Positions 26,044-34,688 of a stretch of DNA of 64,000 nucleotides are shown here, piece by piece. How positions within the stretch are numbered: the stretch's first letter is position 1; every line of letters begins with the position of its first letter. The stretch comes from Oscillospiraceae bacterium. Its GTDB lineage: Bacteria; Bacillota; Clostridia; Oscillospirales; Ruminococcaceae. The translations under genes were made by a program, and so were the position numbers. The stretch covers positions 1-64,000 of the forward strand of contig JAGAZJ010000019.1 of the NCBI GenBank assembly GCA_018110925.1, read 5' to 3'. The notes under the pieces are model-generated. The model worked only from the letters and a program-made list of their open reading frames with translations, was not told where the DNA came from and did no database searches.

Positions 26044-26550
26044 TCACTCTCTGATTAGTGCATACATTTTCATATCAACAATATTACCACATTTCACAGC
26101 ATTGCTTCTTAGTGTTCCTTCGTATTGGAATCCCGCTTTTTCCAACGCCCTGCATGAGGCTTTGTTGTGTGCAAATGGCTCGGCAAATATACGGATAATA
26201 TCTGTATTTTCAAAAATATACTCACAGACTTGCTTAATAATATTTGTCATATAGCCATTTCCCCAATAGGGTTCGCCTATGTAATATCCCATTTCAGCAG
26301 TTCGATAATGGATATTATCTCGCCGAAACACCCCGATACTTCCAATCACTTCATCATCAAGTGTTATCGCAAACGCATATGTACTGTTCTTATTTGCTGA
26401 TAACATAGCCGTTATGAAATCCTCTGCATCTTGTTCCGTGTACGGATATGGCAATCCATCTCTTAGATTATTCAAAACCTTCAGATTGTTTAGGTTTTCT
26501 GCTAGAGCAGATTTATCATTGATTCTCCATTCTCTGATTGATAAATGCAT
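26044..26550 (-). CDS. GNAT family N-acetyltransferase (RimJ/RimL-like)
   Basis: 168 residues. Acetyl-CoA-dependent acetyltransferase fold: IGSIGVF strand, the EMGYYIGEPYWGNGYMT pyrophosphate-binding loop (Q/RxxGxG/A equivalent GNGY), and the C-terminal NKASCRALEKAGFQYEG signature. Similar proteins acetylate ribosomal protein termini, aminoglycosides or small amines; the substrate is not evident. The start at 26550 has GGAGGAAAAAT. The gene and its upstream partner are clearly AT-richer than their surroundings, which fits acquisition. Confidence 0.88.
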   Translation of the reverse strand: MHLSIREWRINDKSALAENLNNLKVLNNLRDGLPYPYTEQDAEDFITAMLSANKNSTYAFAITLDDEVIGSIGVFRRDNIHYRTAEMGYYIGEPYWGNGYMTNIIKQVCEYIFENTDIIRIFAEPFAHNKASCRALEKAGFQYEGTLRSNAVKCGNIVDMKMYALIRE

Positions 26551-26610
26551 ATTTTTCCTCCACAAATCCCGATTTGACAACATCCCTACAGATTTGAATT
26601 TGCAGATCTC

Positions 26611-26958
26611 TTAAACGGAATATCCCAGGCTAATATCAAAAGGTGCGATCAGCAGTTTCTGCAGATCTTTATTGTAGTTCTCGAAAAAGATTTTTATAGC
26701 CTTACCGTAGTTTTCTTTTGTGTCAAACTCCCAGTATGAGTAGTACTTTACGCACTTTACGATCCTGCTTAACTCTCTTGGTGGCTCACCAAGTTCGATT
26801 CCGTCTATGGTATAAAATCTCTTGAAATACTTAAGAGATATGCAGCCTTCGCATTTAAGCTGATCTGCGGACATTTCCTTGATCTTTGCTTCAAACTGCT
26901 CGAGTCTGTCGGGCTTTACCTGAAAGAGTTTCATCTCAATAAAGGTCTTTTTCATCAT
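26611..26958 (-). CDS. Hypothetical protein, possible dimeric alpha-beta barrel
   Basis: 115 residues. The pattern of strand-helix-strand with FIEMKLFQVKPDRLEQFEAKIKEM followed by CEGCISLKYFKRFY suggests a ferredoxin-like dimeric alpha-beta barrel, as in antibiotic-biosynthesis monooxygenase-type or stress-responsive proteins; this is fold-level inference. Two ATGs in tandem follow GGGAGA. It has a perfect-consensus promoter and lies 60 nt upstream of the acetyltransferase on the same strand, so the two are probably one AT-rich transcription unit. Confidence 0.65.
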   Translation of the reverse strand: MMKKTFIEMKLFQVKPDRLEQFEAKIKEMSADQLKCEGCISLKYFKRFYTIDGIELGEPPRELSRIVKCVKYYSYWEFDTKENYGKAIKIFFENYNKDLQKLLIAPFDISLGYSV

Positions 26959-27013
26959 ACATCTCCCAAAAGTTTATTCGCTTCTCTATAAATCCCGATT
27001 TACATTAGCTACG

Positions 27014-27042
27014 ATTATAGCATAGGATCGGAGTTCTGTCAA
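27014..27042 (-). promoter_or_regulatory. Consensus promoter of the AT-rich gene pair
   Basis: Minus-strand TTGACA (27042-27037), 17-nt spacer, TATAAT (27019-27014). Confidence 0.88.
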
Positions 27043-27179
27043 TAGAAAATCTATAGTACTTCTGACTGAATATCTTCTATATCAGTATCATTCTTACTGG
27101 CTGAGCCTTTTTTATCGTCGGTCGTCAGACAATCATACGGCATTTTACGCATCGACAGCGGCAAGTTGTGCAAAAACTA

Positions 27180-27208
27180 TTGAATTATTTACAATGAAAT
27201 GCTATCAT
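27180..27208 (+). promoter_or_regulatory. Promoter of the LytTR-ABC operon
   Basis: TTGAAT (27180-27185), 17-nt spacer, TATCAT (27203-27208), about 20 nt before the GTG start. Confidence 0.7.
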
Positions 27209-27228
27209 CTTATCAAAGGGGTGAGCCT

Positions 27229-27672
27229 GTGAAGATTACCATTAATATAAATGAAAACATACAAGATACCGAGATAGTTATAAACTGCGCAAGACTGACA
27301 CCCGAAACAGAGAGCATCATAGCCGCCCTGCACATAATGGACAGTCAGCTTACCGTAATAAAGGACGAGGGCTCATATATTCTCGATATTTCGGAGATAG
27401 CTTATATAGAGACCGTTGACAGAAAAACATTTGTATATACCGAAAACGAATGTTATGAATCACGCCTGAAACTCTATGAAATGGAAGACAGGCTTTGCGG
27501 TATGGGCTTTATGAGGGTCAGCAAGTCATGCATAGTTCGGCTGAGATACATACGTTCTCTGAAAGCAGAGCTTGACAGGAAACTTCGTCTGACGCTCGAG
27601 AACGGAGAACAACTGATAGTATCAAGGCAGTATGCGGATGAACTGAAAAAAAGACTGGGGGTAAAGCAATGA
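27229..27672 (+). CDS. LytTR family DNA-binding regulator
   Basis: 147 residues. The LytTR DNA-binding domain fills about residues 45-145 (IAYIETVDRKTFVYT, MGFMRVSKSCIVRLRYI, LENGEQLIVSRQYADELKKRL). There is no receiver domain, only a short N-terminal region, so it is not a classic response regulator. The start is GTG at 27229, 8 nt after AAAGGGG; an ATG at 27199 lies in the promoter. It overlaps the DUF3021 gene by 4 nt. LytTR plus DUF3021 pairs are known in Firmicutes as self-contained regulators where the membrane protein controls the DNA-binding partner, and here the target is likely the ABC transporter downstream. Confidence 0.9.
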   Translation: MKITININENIQDTEIVINCARLTPETESIIAALHIMDSQLTVIKDEGSYILDISEIAYIETVDRKTFVYTENECYESRLKLYEMEDRLCGMGFMRVSKSCIVRLRYIRSLKAELDRKLRLTLENGEQLIVSRQYADELKKRLGVKQ

Positions 27673-28133
27673 GACGCACATTGAGATTTCTCGGCAATGT
27701 ATTCATGATCTACGGAGTAACCACTCTTATAATCAACATATTCTGTATCCTGTTCGGAAAAGGAGCACAGGGATACTCCATGATGTTTTCTCTTGGCTCC
27801 GAGGGCATACCGGTAAAAACGTCTGCTGAATTTCTGCTGACGGTAGCATCTGTTGTGGCGCTCAGGTATATATTCATGACCGAGACGTTGATAAAAGATA
27901 TGTCCGTTACGGTGAGGATGATACTCATGTTCATATCCGCATTTGCGGTAACGTGTGCATACATAGTCCTGTTTGGTTGGTTCCCTGTGGATATGCCGTC
28001 TACATGGATAATGTTCATCATATGCTTTGCAGTCAGCTGTACTGTCAGCTCGATCATATCCAACCAATCGGAGAAGCAGGAAAACCGCAGGCTTGAAGAA
28101 GCACTGAAAAAATACAAGGAGGAACAGGAATGA
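27669..28133 (+). CDS. DUF3021 family membrane protein
   Basis: 154 residues with four membrane segments (about 7-27, 52-70, 77-98 and 108-130) and a charged C-terminal coiled-coil-like tail (QSEKQENRRLEEALKKYKEEQ). DUF3021 proteins are commonly encoded beside LytTR regulators and are thought to hold or inhibit them at the membrane. Overlaps of 4 nt on both sides place it in a tightly coupled operon. Confidence 0.88.
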   Translation: MRRTLRFLGNVFMIYGVTTLIINIFCILFGKGAQGYSMMFSLGSEGIPVKTSAEFLLTVASVVALRYIFMTETLIKDMSVTVRMILMFISAFAVTCAYIVLFGWFPVDMPSTWIMFIICFAVSCTVSSIISNQSEKQENRRLEEALKKYKEEQE

Positions 28134-28978
28134 ACACGATCACAGCTGAAAAACTGAAAAAGTCATTTGGCAATAAGACCGTTCTTGACGAGATAGACCT
28201 TGAAATAAAAAGCGGAGAGATATTCGGTCTTATCGGTCCGTCAGGGGCAGGCAAGACGACGCTGATAAGGATCATCACAGGTCAGCTGACCCGTGACAGC
28301 GGCACAGCACACATATTCGGCATAGACAGCACAGAACTGTCTCAGGAGGATAAAGCACACTACGGTATCATGATGGACGACTTTGGTGTATACGACAGGC
28401 TCAGTTGTTTTGATAACCTGAAACTGTTTGCCAGGATATACAGAGTCGGCAACAGCCGAATCAACAGGGTGATGAATGAAGTAGGGCTTGCCGATGCGGC
28501 ACATACCCCTGCGTCAAAGCTGTCAAAGGGCATGAAAAACCGTCTCAGGCTTGCAAGGGCATTCATGACAGAACCTGATATATTATTCCTTGACGAACCT
28601 ACCAGCGGTCTTGACCCTGCGGCGGCTGACGGCATACATAAAATGATACTTGATAAAAAGGCGCAGGGACGAACCGTATTTCTCACCACTCACAGTATGT
28701 CTGAGGCGCAGAAGCTTTGTGATCACATAGCGATGCTTTGCGACGGACATATCGTTGAATACGGCACGCCCGATGATATATGCCGCAGGTATGACAGCAA
28801 GCGCTCTATAATGGTGCATCTCACCGACGGTACAGACCTGGTGCTCGAAAACAGTACAAAGGGTGCACAGCGTCTGTGTGACCTGATAAAAATGGGACAG
28901 GCAGGCTCTATACACACGAGCGAGCCTGACCTTGCGGAAGTATTCATGGAACTGACGGGAAAGGAGCTTACAGCATGA
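28130..28978 (+). CDS. ABC transporter ATP-binding protein
   Basis: 282 residues. Walker A GPSGAGKTT (about residue 37), the Q-loop region, a signature variant LSKGMKNRL in place of LSGGQ, Walker B DILFLDEPTSG and switch histidine LTTHSMSEA. The signature and the C-terminal 60-residue extension are typical of ABC-2-type export ATPases (multidrug, bacteriocin or polyketide export). It pairs with the permease that overlaps it by 4 nt. Confidence 0.93.
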   Translation: MNTITAEKLKKSFGNKTVLDEIDLEIKSGEIFGLIGPSGAGKTTLIRIITGQLTRDSGTAHIFGIDSTELSQEDKAHYGIMMDDFGVYDRLSCFDNLKLFARIYRVGNSRINRVMNEVGLADAAHTPASKLSKGMKNRLRLARAFMTEPDILFLDEPTSGLDPAAADGIHKMILDKKAQGRTVFLTTHSMSEAQKLCDHIAMLCDGHIVEYGTPDDICRRYDSKRSIMVHLTDGTDLVLENSTKGAQRLCDLIKMGQAGSIHTSEPDLAEVFMELTGKELTA

Positions 28979-29655
28979 GAAACATAACAGCTATATTCCT
29001 GAAGCAGATATCAGACACACTGAAAAACAAACCCGTTCTGATACAGTTTATTCTTTTCCCTGCTCTGACAGTTATAATGGAGACTTGTATAAAGATAGAC
29101 GATATGCCTGAGCATTTCTTTGTGAAGCTGTTTGCGGTTATGTTCACGGGGATGGCACCGCTTACAAGCATATGCTCTGTCATTTCCGAAGAAAAGGAGA
29201 AAAACACCCTGCGTGCGCTTATCATGGCAAATGTGCGCCCTGCCGAATATCTGGCAGGCGTGGGGGCATACATCTTTTTGTGCTGCATGGGCGGAACGGC
29301 TGTTTTTGCGGTCATGAGCGGAAAAAGCGGCAAGGATCTTGCGATATTTGTTATGATAATGGCAGCGGGCATCATAATATCGGAACTGACGGGAGCGGTG
29401 ATAGGCATCGCCGCTGACGATCAGATGGCTGCGACTGCTGTATCAATGCCCGTTATGATGCTGCTGTCATTTCTGCCAATGCTGTCGATGTTCAATGAAA
29501 CAATAAAAAAGATTTCATCGGTCTTTTATTCACAGCAGATAAGCAGACTGATAAACGGAGACGGCACATCGGAAAGCACTCTTGTGATAGGTATAAACTT
29601 TATATTGCTGGTCATCGGATTTATCGTGATATACAGAAAAAAGGGAATAGAGTGA
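28975..29655 (+). CDS. ABC-2 type permease
   Basis: 226 residues with six hydrophobic segments and a long cytoplasmic N-terminal helix (FLKQISDTLKNKP). The EKEKNTLRALIMANVRPAEYL segment matches the conserved cytoplasmic loop of ABC-2 exporters. With the preceding ATPase it forms a complete half-size exporter. The cargo is unknown; regulators of this LytTR/DUF3021 type often control export linked to peptides or envelope stress. Confidence 0.88.
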   Translation: MRNITAIFLKQISDTLKNKPVLIQFILFPALTVIMETCIKIDDMPEHFFVKLFAVMFTGMAPLTSICSVISEEKEKNTLRALIMANVRPAEYLAGVGAYIFLCCMGGTAVFAVMSGKSGKDLAIFVMIMAAGIIISELTGAVIGIAADDQMAATAVSMPVMMLLSFLPMLSMFNETIKKISSVFYSQQISRLINGDGTSESTLVIGINFILLVIGFIVIYRKKGIE

Positions 29656-29660
29656 AATTC

Positions 29661-29689
29661 TTGACATCGGCACGATAATATGATATCAT
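29661..29689 (+). promoter_or_regulatory. Promoter of the YjbR/EVE-like gene
   Basis: TTGACA (29661-29666), 17-nt spacer, TATCAT (29684-29689), starting just after the permease stop. Confidence 0.78.
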
Positions 29690-29709
29690 GTTCTGCGGAG
29701 GGTGCAGTC

Positions 29710-30456
29710 ATGGATCACAGAAAAAAGCTGTTTAAATATGTCAATGAAAAATACGGAACGACCCCTGAATATCTTTGGGCAAGATTTCCCGATTATGCGG
29801 TGCTGAGGCATTCGGACAACCGAAAATGGTATGCGATCATAATGGATGTATCAGCGGATAAGCTGGGGCTTGATGGTCAGAAGGCTGATATCCTCAATGT
29901 TAAGCTTGACGATGAGCTTCTGACAGATATGCTGACACAGAGGGAAGGATTCTTTCCTGCATATCACAGCAGACAAAGAAGCTGGATATCTGTGCTCCTT
30001 GACGGAACAGTGCCATTTAATGAGATCTGTGAACTTATCGACATAAGCTATAATGTCACCGCATCAAAGGCTGTAAGACAAAGGGTCAGAGAACCCAAAG
30101 ACTGGATCATACCGGCAAATCCGAAATACTTTGACATAATGCACGCATTTGACGAAACAGATATGATACACTGGAAACAGTGCAAAGGTATAAAAACCGG
30201 CGACACGGTATATCTGTATGTCGGAGCGCCCGTATCAGCTTTGATATATGGGTGCAGGGTAGAGAGAACAGACATACCTTACGATTACAGCGGAGAGATA
30301 AACATTTCGTACCTTATGGAGATCAGACTCCTAAAAAGATACCCTGATGACAGGTTTACATTTGATGCGCTGAAGACGGAGTACGGGATCTTTGCGGTGA
30401 GAGGACCGAGAGGCATACCTTCTTCTCTCAGCGAAGCACTGAAAAAAGAACAATGA
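29710..30456 (+). CDS. MmcQ/YjbR domain fused to an EVE/PUA-like domain
   Basis: 248 residues. Residues about 1-110 match the MmcQ/YjbR family (YLWARFPDYAVLRHSDNRKWYAIIM, then the late WISVLLDG segment and a helix). Residues about 135-235 look like an EVE or related PUA-fold domain (WIIPANPKYFD, DMIHWKQ, GDTVYLYVGAP). EVE domains in other proteins read modified bases in DNA or RNA. The combination suggests nucleic-acid binding with modification sensing, which is inference. CGGAGG precedes the ATG. A NUDIX gene follows after 18 nt, probably on the same transcript. Confidence 0.7.
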   Translation: MDHRKKLFKYVNEKYGTTPEYLWARFPDYAVLRHSDNRKWYAIIMDVSADKLGLDGQKADILNVKLDDELLTDMLTQREGFFPAYHSRQRSWISVLLDGTVPFNEICELIDISYNVTASKAVRQRVREPKDWIIPANPKYFDIMHAFDETDMIHWKQCKGIKTGDTVYLYVGAPVSALIYGCRVERTDIPYDYSGEINISYLMEIRLLKRYPDDRFTFDALKTEYGIFAVRGPRGIPSSLSEALKKEQ

Positions 30457-30474
30457 CGCTTCGGAGGACAGCAC

Positions 30475-30966
30475 ATGGAGATATGGGATGCATACAACTC
30501 ACGGTTTGAGATGATAGACGGGATGACGCTTATCAGAGGAGAGGAAAGCTCGATCCCGAAAGGGATATATCATCTGGTGTGCAATGTGATAGTCAGGCAC
30601 ATCGACGGGACATATCTTCTTATGCAGAGAGATCCCCGCAAAAGCTATCCGATGATGTGGGAAGCCACGGCAGGAGGGTCTGCTCTGAAAGGTGAGACGC
30701 CCACAGACTGCGCTGTTCGTGAGCTTTATGAAGAGACCGGCATAAATGTATCTGCATCAGAGCTTACAGAGCTGAACAGAAGAGTATGCGATGAGACCCG
30801 CTGCGTATATTTTGACTATCTCTGCACCACGGACTGCGACAAGGACAGCATTATCATACAGGAGGGAGAGACCGTCGCCTATAAATGGTCATGTCCCGAC
30901 GATATGTCAAAAATGCCCGACAGCGAGCTGCTGCTCAAGATCAAAGGTATGCCTGTACGGGCATGA
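30475..30966 (+). CDS. NUDIX hydrolase
   Basis: 163 residues. The NUDIX box is complete: GGSALKGETPTDCAVRELYEETGI at about residues 63-86 by position, with all catalytic Glu residues and Arg present. The N-terminal part (YNSRFEMIDGMTLIRGE) is like the IDI/YfcD type of NUDIX protein. It hydrolyses a nucleoside diphosphate linked to another group; the substrate cannot be named. GGAGGACAGC precedes the ATG. Confidence 0.92.
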   Translation: MEIWDAYNSRFEMIDGMTLIRGEESSIPKGIYHLVCNVIVRHIDGTYLLMQRDPRKSYPMMWEATAGGSALKGETPTDCAVRELYEETGINVSASELTELNRRVCDETRCVYFDYLCTTDCDKDSIIIQEGETVAYKWSCPDDMSKMPDSELLLKIKGMPVRA

Positions 30967-31014
30967 CATCACAGTATAGCAGGAACCGACAGGAAGACTT
31001 GATACCAACAATAG

Positions 31015-31050
31015 TGACCCGTTGATCTGTAAGATCGGCGGGTCATTTGT
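31015..31050 (+). terminator. Intrinsic terminator after the NUDIX gene
   Basis: TGACCCGTTGATC (31015-31027) pairs with GATCGGCGGGTCA (31033-31045) through 13 pairs including two G-T, followed by TTTGTCTT. Confidence 0.75.
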
Positions 31051-31164
31051 CTTAAATGTTATGGAGCGGTACTTTGCGATAGTACATATCAAACGTTCTC
31101 CGGTATTTTCGTAATAATCATCGTATAGATATATCGGGTCAAAGCCGATAATAAACAGGATCAA
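31051..31164 (-). pseudogene. Possible gene fragment in the aroB upstream gap
   Basis: A minus-strand frame starting with ATG at 31164 encodes a plausible protein-like stretch (MILFIIGFDPIYLYDDYYEN and on) before running into the terminator hairpin. It has no ribosome binding site worth the name and no continuation. It may be a remnant or chance. Apart from this, the gap 30967-31282 holds the terminator and the aroB promoter. Confidence 0.2.
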
Positions 31165-31218
31165 GGGCTTTTCGGGGACATTGCCGCTGACATATGATAC
31201 AAATTAAAATGATTATTA

Positions 31219-31247
31219 TTGACAAATAACCGAAAATATCATATAAT
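31219..31247 (+). promoter_or_regulatory. Consensus promoter of the aroBAC-galKE run
   Basis: TTGACA (31219-31224), 17-nt spacer, TATAAT (31242-31247), 36 nt before the aroB ATG. Confidence 0.92.
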
Positions 31248-31282
31248 TGGTATATATTCACCATGTGGAAAGGACCTAATCA

Positions 31283-32326
31283 ATGAAAACAATCAGAGTT
31301 AATTCCTATGATGTCGTTATAGACAGCGGTATTATGGACAAATGCGGGGAAATGATAAAGAACGTGACGAAGGCACAGCGGTTTGCAGTGATAGCAGATG
31401 ACAATGTGGCACCGCTGTATATGGACAGGGTAACGGCGTCTCTTGCGAATGAGGGGCTGTCCGGTGAGAGTTTCGTGTTCGTACACGGTGAAAAGTCCAA
31501 GTGCTCAGAAACGCTTCAGTTCATTTATTCCTTCCTTGCGGCAAAGCATTTCACGCGCACTGACTGCATCATCGCTCTTGGCGGCGGTGTTACCGGCGAT
31601 ATGGCAGGATATGCGGCGGCGACATATCTCAGAGGAATTGATCTCATACAGATACCTACTTCACTTCTGGCGCAGGTGGATTCTTCCGTGGGAGGCAAGA
31701 CAGCGATCGATCTGCCCGAGGGGAAAAACCTTGTCGGTGCTTTCAAACGTCCTGATCTTGTGTTGATAGATACTGACACACTTAAAACACTGCCCGAGCA
31801 TTTCTTTATAGACGGCATGGGTGAGGTCGTGAAATACGGAATGATAAAGTCTGCACCGCTTTTTGACAAGCTGTGCGGATACGATATAGAGAGCATAAAA
31901 GATGTTATTGATGACATTATATACGAATGTGTTTCGATAAAGCGTGACGTGGTTGAAGCCGATGAGCATGAAAAGGGTGAGAGAGCGCTCCTGAACTTCG
32001 GCCATACTCTCGGTCATTCCATTGAGCAGTATTACCACTATACCCTGTCCCACGGCAGAGCGGTGGCAAAGGGCATGGAGCTTGTGACAGGTATCGCCGA
32101 GGAACACGGACTGTGCGAAAAGGGGCTCGGAGCAAAGCTGGCGGCCTGCCTTGACAGATACAGACTGAGGATAGATATCGAACCGTCGCTTTCTCAGCTT
32201 GGCGGTGCAGTGCTCAATGATAAAAAGCGTCAGGGGGACGATATAGGCATAGTTGTGTGCTCTGAGGTCGGCAAGTCCTCAGTGGTAAAGATGCCGGTCG
32301 AAACATTCCTTTCATATCTCGGATAG
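31283..32326 (+). CDS. aroB: 3-dehydroquinate synthase
   Basis: 347 residues, the usual AroB length. Second step of the shikimate pathway, NAD- and zinc-dependent conversion of DAHP to dehydroquinate. Visible motifs: GGGVTGDMAGYAAATYLRG (about residue 97), QIPTSLLAQVDSSVGGKTAID, and the metal ligands in NFGHTLGHSIEQ and SHGRAVAKGM. AAAGGACC precedes the ATG. It leads an operon with aroA 8 nt downstream and aroC after that. Confidence 0.97.
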   Translation: MKTIRVNSYDVVIDSGIMDKCGEMIKNVTKAQRFAVIADDNVAPLYMDRVTASLANEGLSGESFVFVHGEKSKCSETLQFIYSFLAAKHFTRTDCIIALGGGVTGDMAGYAAATYLRGIDLIQIPTSLLAQVDSSVGGKTAIDLPEGKNLVGAFKRPDLVLIDTDTLKTLPEHFFIDGMGEVVKYGMIKSAPLFDKLCGYDIESIKDVIDDIIYECVSIKRDVVEADEHEKGERALLNFGHTLGHSIEQYYHYTLSHGRAVAKGMELVTGIAEEHGLCEKGLGAKLAACLDRYRLRIDIEPSLSQLGGAVLNDKKRQGDDIGIVVCSEVGKSSVVKMPVETFLSYLG

Positions 32327-32334
32327 GAGCTTTT

Positions 32335-33561
32335 ATGGACAAGATCATTACCCCCTCAAAGCTGATAGGACGTGTGGAGATACCGTCCTCCAAAAGCTAT
32401 TCACACAGAGCGGTCATAGCGGCGGCGCTTGCTGACGGTGTCTCGGAGGTCACGGGAGTATCCGCTTCCAAGGATATTGATGTGACCTGTGCGGCTATGG
32501 AGGCGCTGGGAGCAAATATCATCGCCGATGGCGGCACATATACGATAAAGGGCATAAAGACACCGTCGGAAAAGGCAGATATCGACTGCGGTGAGAGCGG
32601 TTCAACGATGCGCTTTATGATACCTGTTGCGGCGGCGCTGGGCACTGAGACTGTCTTTAGCGGTCACGGCAAGCTGCCTGAAAGACCGTATTCTCCATAT
32701 GTGAGAGAGCTTTCCCGAAAGGGCGTTGCCTTTGACAGACAGAGCGGTCTGCCGCTCATGATAAGCGGCAGGCTCACAGCAGGGGAATATACTCTGGAAG
32801 GAGATATATCCTCTCAGTTCATCACAGGGCTTCTGTATGCCCTGCCCATCTGTGAAGGCGATTCTGTCATAAGGCTGTCTTCCCCATTGCAGTCAAAGCC
32901 CTATGTGGATATGACAATAAGCACGCTCGGCACATTCGGCATAGAAGTCGGTGAGAAAACCGAGAACGGCTTGCCCTTGTACTTCGTGAGGGGCGGTCAG
33001 AAGTACACCGGTGCTCATATGAAGGTCGAAGGCGACTACTCTCAGGCGGCGTTTTTCTTTGCGGCCAATGCGATGGGATGTGAGATAGACATACGAAATC
33101 TCGCCGCTGAAACATCACAGGGCGACAGTGCGATAGTGGATATCATAAATAAAAACACTGTAAATGGTGTCTTGCAGGGCTTTACGGTCGATGTGGCTGA
33201 TATACCCGATCTTGTTCCGATACTGTCCGTTCTCGGATGCTATGCGACGGGCACAACGAGGATAGTCAATGCCGCAAGGCTTCGTATAAAAGAAAGTGAC
33301 AGGCTCGAATCGACTGCGGCCATGCTCCGTGCCATAGGCGGCATAGTAACAGTCGGTGATGACTGGCTGGAAATGAAGCATACGGACTGCTTTACAGGCG
33401 GAGAAGTTGATGCCTGCAACGATCATCGTATCGTTATGGCGGCGGCGACAGCGGCGGTCAATTCAAAAGCACCTGTGACGATACACGGCGCCGAGGCTGT
33501 GTCCAAGAGCTATCCGCGCTTTTTTGACGATCTGGAGTCTCTTGGAGCTGTTATAAGCTGA
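32335..33561 (+). CDS. aroA: 3-phosphoshikimate 1-carboxyvinyltransferase (EPSP synthase)
   Basis: 408 residues. Transfers the enolpyruvyl group from PEP to shikimate 3-phosphate. PSSKSYSHRAV at the N-terminus holds the conserved Lys/Ser/Arg; GESGSTMRFM (about residue 84) and the late IKESDRL and NDHRIVMA signatures are present. It lies 8 nt after aroB and 27 nt before aroC. Somewhat shorter than the E. coli enzyme but within the normal range for Firmicutes. Confidence 0.97.
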   Translation: MDKIITPSKLIGRVEIPSSKSYSHRAVIAAALADGVSEVTGVSASKDIDVTCAAMEALGANIIADGGTYTIKGIKTPSEKADIDCGESGSTMRFMIPVAAALGTETVFSGHGKLPERPYSPYVRELSRKGVAFDRQSGLPLMISGRLTAGEYTLEGDISSQFITGLLYALPICEGDSVIRLSSPLQSKPYVDMTISTLGTFGIEVGEKTENGLPLYFVRGGQKYTGAHMKVEGDYSQAAFFFAANAMGCEIDIRNLAAETSQGDSAIVDIINKNTVNGVLQGFTVDVADIPDLVPILSVLGCYATGTTRIVNAARLRIKESDRLESTAAMLRAIGGIVTVGDDWLEMKHTDCFTGGEVDACNDHRIVMAAATAAVNSKAPVTIHGAEAVSKSYPRFFDDLESLGAVIS

Positions 33562-33588
33562 TAATAACCATCTGATCGGAGGAAGAAT

Positions 33589-34674
33589 ATGTCGTCTATC
33601 TGGCGAGGAAAAATAGGTATTTCTGTTTTCGGAGAGGCAAGCGGTCCTGCTATCGGTGTGACCATAGACGATCTGCCGCCCGGAGAATATATAGATACGG
33701 ACGCTCTTCGTGAATTTATGGGAAGACGTCTCACTGCGCCCGATGGTGAGATAATAAGCGGTGCGCAGATGCCCAGTATAATGTCAGGCATAAACGGATG
33801 CCGAACGACAGGGTCGCCTGTAATGGCTCTGATAACAAATAATGAGTATCATCCCGATGAATCAGGGAATGCACCGAGGATAGCAAGGCCCGGCAATGCT
33901 GATTATACGGGTACGGTGCGCTATAAGGGCTTCAATGACCTCAGAAATGACGGCCACTTATCCAAGAAGCTCATCGCTCCGATGATATTTGCAGGAGCGG
34001 TGTGCGCTCAGATACTTGAACGCAGAGGAATATACACAGGTGCGCACATACGCTCGATACACGGGATAAAGGATACTGCCTTTGACCCTTGCAGGGTCGA
34101 CAGAGACCAGATAGTGAAGGTGCGGCGCAAGTCGTTCCCCGTGATAAGCGATAAGCAGGGCGCAAAGATGCGTGCTGACATAACAAAAGCGGCCGAATGC
34201 GGTGACAGTCTCGGCGGAGTGATAGAATGTGCGGTGACTAATCTCCCTGTCGGGATAGGCTCGCCTATGTTCGACGGATTGGAGAATGCCATATCACAGC
34301 TTATCTTCGGGATACCGCTCGTAACCGGGATCGAGTTCGGCGCAGGATTCAATGCCGAGAAAATGCTCGGTACCCAGTATAACGATGAGTTCTATGCGGA
34401 CGACCATGGGTATATAAAGACTAAGACAAATAATCACGGCGGTATACTCGGCGGCATCACAAGCGGTATGCCTGTGATATTCAGGGCATCGTTCAAGCCT
34501 AATCCTACCTTGGGCAGATCGGTCAATGCGATAGACTGTTCCACGCTGGAGAACACCGTGACAGGGGAGAATGCCGCTGAACTTGCTTGTCTTGTTCCCT
34601 CATATGTTCCCGCAGTTGAAGCGGCGGCGGCTATCGCCGTGCTGGGATATATGGTCGATTATCCGAATTTCTGA
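33589..34674 (+). CDS. aroC: Chorismate synthase
   Basis: 361 residues. FMN-dependent removal of phosphate from EPSP to give chorismate. Family signatures: FGEASGPAIGVTIDDLPPG at the N-terminus, RPGNADYTG, and RKSFPVISDKQG. The C-terminal GGILGGITSGMP and FKPNPT are conserved. The set aroB-aroA-aroC gives three of the seven shikimate steps in one run; the others are not in the window. Confidence 0.97.
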   Translation: MSSIWRGKIGISVFGEASGPAIGVTIDDLPPGEYIDTDALREFMGRRLTAPDGEIISGAQMPSIMSGINGCRTTGSPVMALITNNEYHPDESGNAPRIARPGNADYTGTVRYKGFNDLRNDGHLSKKLIAPMIFAGAVCAQILERRGIYTGAHIRSIHGIKDTAFDPCRVDRDQIVKVRRKSFPVISDKQGAKMRADITKAAECGDSLGGVIECAVTNLPVGIGSPMFDGLENAISQLIFGIPLVTGIEFGAGFNAEKMLGTQYNDEFYADDHGYIKTKTNNHGGILGGITSGMPVIFRASFKPNPTLGRSVNAIDCSTLENTVTGENAAELACLVPSYVPAVEAAAAIAVLGYMVDYPNF

Positions 34675-34688
34675 TAAGGAGTGAGCGT

